Both the position numbers and the translations under genes were made by a program. The notes beneath the pieces were generated by a model. The model did no database searches. It saw only the letters and a list, made by a program, of their open reading frames with translations, and had not been told where the DNA came from. Positions 62,497 through 64,000 of a stretch of DNA of 64,000 bases are shown piece after piece (the stretch's first letter is position 1; each line of letters starts with the position of its first letter). The stretch is from Rhodobacterales bacterium LSUCC0387 (GTDB lineage: Bacteria > Pseudomonadota > Alphaproteobacteria > Rhodobacterales > Rhodobacteraceae): contig WVSR01000001.1 in assembly GCA_015689775.1 (NCBI GenBank), forward strand, positions 1-64,000, written 5' to 3'.

Positions 62497-63147
62497 ATGC
62501 ACCGCATTAAATCACTGCCAAGTTATTTGCTCGAACGCTATCAGGATTGGAAAGTGAAATCATTTCCTGAGAACCGTGATTGGTTTCGCAAATTGGCAAC
62601 CGAAGGGCAGAATCCAAAGGCCATGGTCATAGCCTGCTGCGACAGCCGCGTTGCTGTAACATCCGTCTTTGGACAACGCACAGGCGAATTATTCATCCAC
62701 CGCAACATCGCCAATCTGGTGCCCCCTTTTATCCCTGACGGGCAGCATCACGGCACCGCCGCCGCGGTCGAATTTGCAATCAAGAATCTCAAAATCGAAC
62801 ATCTCATCATCATGGGCCATTCCAATTGCGGCGGCGTGCGGGGGTGTATTGATATGTGCCAAGGCCGCGCCCCCGATTTGGAAAAGAAAGAAAGCTTTGT
62901 GGGCCGTTGGTTGGATGTTTTGCGGCCAGGATTTGAGAGAGTCAAAGATATCACCCCCCCTGAGGCTCAACAAACCATGCTTGAGAAAGAGGGGATACAA
63001 GTCTCGCTTGAAAACCTGATGAGCTATCCCGTGGTGGCCGAGGCTGTGGGTTCAAAAAACCTGTCTCTGCATGGGATTTGGGCCGATATCGCGGATATGG
63101 ATATCGAAAGCTATGACGGCACATTGCGCCATTTTGTCAAAGTCTAA
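62497..63147 (+). CDS. Beta-class carbonic anhydrase
   Basis: 216 aa. Interconverts CO2 and bicarbonate. Zinc ligands are Cys48 (ACCDSRV), His108 and Cys111 (GHSNCGG), with the Asp-Arg dyad at 49 and 51. An ATG four bases earlier (62493) is out of frame; AAGGGA lies upstream. The SbtA-type transporter gene starts 57 bases downstream, so the two form a bicarbonate unit. Confidence 0.96.
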   Translation: MHRIKSLPSYLLERYQDWKVKSFPENRDWFRKLATEGQNPKAMVIACCDSRVAVTSVFGQRTGELFIHRNIANLVPPFIPDGQHHGTAAAVEFAIKNLKIEHLIIMGHSNCGGVRGCIDMCQGRAPDLEKKESFVGRWLDVLRPGFERVKDITPPEAQQTMLEKEGIQVSLENLMSYPVVAEAVGSKNLSLHGIWADIADMDIESYDGTLRHFVKV

Positions 63148-63204
63148 ACTTTACCACTTGGCTCCGCTTCGTTAGGCAACGCTGAGCAAAATCTGGAGGT
63201 GTTC

Positions 63205-64000
63205 ATGGACTTGATCCTGTCGCTCGCGGCGCAGAACCTGATCTCGCCCATAATCTTGTTTTTCGTCTTAGGATTTGCAGCTGCTTTTGCGCGCTCTGAC
63301 CTTAGCGTGCCCGAGGCCGTAGCGAAAGGGATGTCGCTCTATTTGCTCTTTGCCATTGGCTTCAAAGGCGGGGCCAGCGTGGCCGCGAATGGCATTGACC
63401 AAACGCTGATCTTCTCAATTTTGGCTGGGGTGATTTTGTCATTTGTTTTGCCTTTCATCGCCTTCGTTTTGCTGCGCGTGATGACAGGGCTAACGGCCAT
63501 TGATGCCGCCGCAGTGGCGGCACATTACGGCTCGATCTCAATCGTGACCTTCGTCGCGGCAAGTTCGGTGCTGCAAACCGCAGGTTTGGTGAGCGAAGGC
63601 TATATGGTCGCGGTCGCCGCCGCGATGGAGGCCCCTGCAATCTTGGCCGCCCTATGGCTTGTGGCACGGGCGGATGCAAAGGCGGGTCAAGGTGGCGGTA
63701 TGGATGCAGGGTTGCTGCGGGAAATCCTGCTGAATGGATCCATCGTTCTCTTGATCGGATCCTTCATTATTGGCGGGATTACGGGGCAAGAGGGGTTGGA
63801 AAAAATCGCCTCTTTCATCGTATCCCCATTCCAAGGGGTGCTGTGCCTTTTCCTTTTGGATATGGGCCTTGTGGCGGGGCGCGGCCTGCGAGATGCGCGG
63901 CATTTGCTGAAGCCGGGGCTCTTTGCCTTTGGCGTGCTGATGCCCTTAATCGGCAGTTGTCTCGGCTTTGGTGCGGGTTTACTTTTGGGTTTGTCGACAG
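63205..64000 (+). CDS. SbtA-type sodium-dependent bicarbonate transporter (partial, runs off window)
   Basis: 265 codons visible, start ATG at 63205 with GGAGGT four bases upstream; the C-terminus lies beyond the window. Hydrophobic segments at residues 12-30, 45-60, 70-92 and further on, with the family-like FFVLGFAAAFARSDLSVPE, LFAIGFKGG, AAHYGSISIVTFVAA and MEAPAI segments. SbtA imports bicarbonate with sodium in cyanobacteria; members in heterotrophs are less studied. It is next to beta-carbonic anhydrase. Confidence 0.88.
   Translation, partial: MDLILSLAAQNLISPIILFFVLGFAAAFARSDLSVPEAVAKGMSLYLLFAIGFKGGASVAANGIDQTLIFSILAGVILSFVLPFIAFVLLRVMTGLTAIDAAAVAAHYGSISIVTFVAASSVLQTAGLVSEGYMVAVAAAMEAPAILAALWLVARADAKAGQGGGMDAGLLREILLNGSIVLLIGSFIIGGITGQEGLEKIASFIVSPFQGVLCLFLLDMGLVAGRGLRDARHLLKPGLFAFGVLMPLIGSCLGFGAGLLLGLST

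Noticed and set aside
62432-62560. Small frame of about 40 codons overlapping the carbonic anhydrase start
   Set aside because: It has an acceptable purine stretch upstream, but no family resemblance. It overlaps a clear gene in another frame, so it is probably chance.

Overview
This window is chromosomal DNA from an alphaproteobacterium of the Rhodobacteraceae (Roseobacter group). The evidence is the gene sets: petP-petR; a short HprK with RapZ, EIIA-Man-type and HPr beside a ChvG remnant; DUF1491, DUF2794 and DUF6473 genes; methylsuccinyl-CoA dehydrogenase; and a BacNav sodium channel of the marine type. Assignment below family level is not possible from the sequence alone. No prophage, integrase, transposase, CRISPR array or restriction system was seen. 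The region is mostly core chromosome with signs of gene decay.

Layout. From 1 to about 20.2 kb lies the minus-strand translation/transcription block. In transcription order it runs: tuf copy 2; tRNA-Trp, secE, nusG, rplK, rplA, rplJ, rplL, rpoB, rpoC; a DMT permease; then rpsL, rpsG, fusA and tuf copy 1, whose last two stop-codon bases lie outside the window. A DUF374 acyltransferase-like gene sits on the opposite strand between tuf copy 2 and tRNA-Trp. From 20.3 to 25.3 kb there is a lipoprotein, parC, an SDR enzyme, a small two-helix membrane protein and a cobalamin adenosyltransferase. From 25.4 to 29.1 kb come etfBA and 3-hydroxybutyryl-CoA dehydrogenase around a broken DUF6473 gene. From 29.1 to 33.2 kb there is an acyltransferase and the regulatory PTS cluster (HPr, EIIA, RapZ, HprK), ending in a degenerate chvG remnant with no chvI. 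pckA, a TauE-type permease and mcd follow, then a broken META-domain lipoprotein gene.

From 38 to 46.8 kb a dense minus-strand run carries recO, a DUF1491 gene, era, rnc, lepB, acpS, pdxJ, a DUF2062 gene, the bifunctional rel gene, rpoZ and folK, with many 4-base start/stop overlaps. From 46.9 to 53.1 kb on the plus strand are an NYN-domain protein, ispH, a LysE-type exporter, an ABC exporter, an RNA methyltransferase and the voltage-gated sodium channel. From 53.1 to 58.4 kb on the minus strand are dxs, ispA, xseB, a histone-deacetylase-fold hydrolase, petR and petP. The end of the window holds ilvE, a DUF2794 gene, an NlpC/P60 hydrolase, leucyl aminopeptidase, a gene remnant, beta-carbonic anhydrase and a partial SbtA-type bicarbonate transporter.

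How the genes fit together. ETF takes electrons from acyl-CoA dehydrogenases such as Mcd. Hbd and Mcd belong to acetyl-CoA/butyrate and ethylmalonyl-CoA metabolism, with pckA as the gluconeogenic exit. dxs, ispA and ispH belong to the MEP isoprenoid route. The carbonic anhydrase and SbtA-type transporter form a small bicarbonate module. The points most worth checking are: a Gly220Ser difference between two otherwise identical tuf copies; four broken genes (DUF6473, chvG, META lipoprotein, a remnant before pepA); structured RNA leaders in the ribosomal/RNA polymerase operon; and the BacNav channel. I did not find a convincing new multi-gene system.
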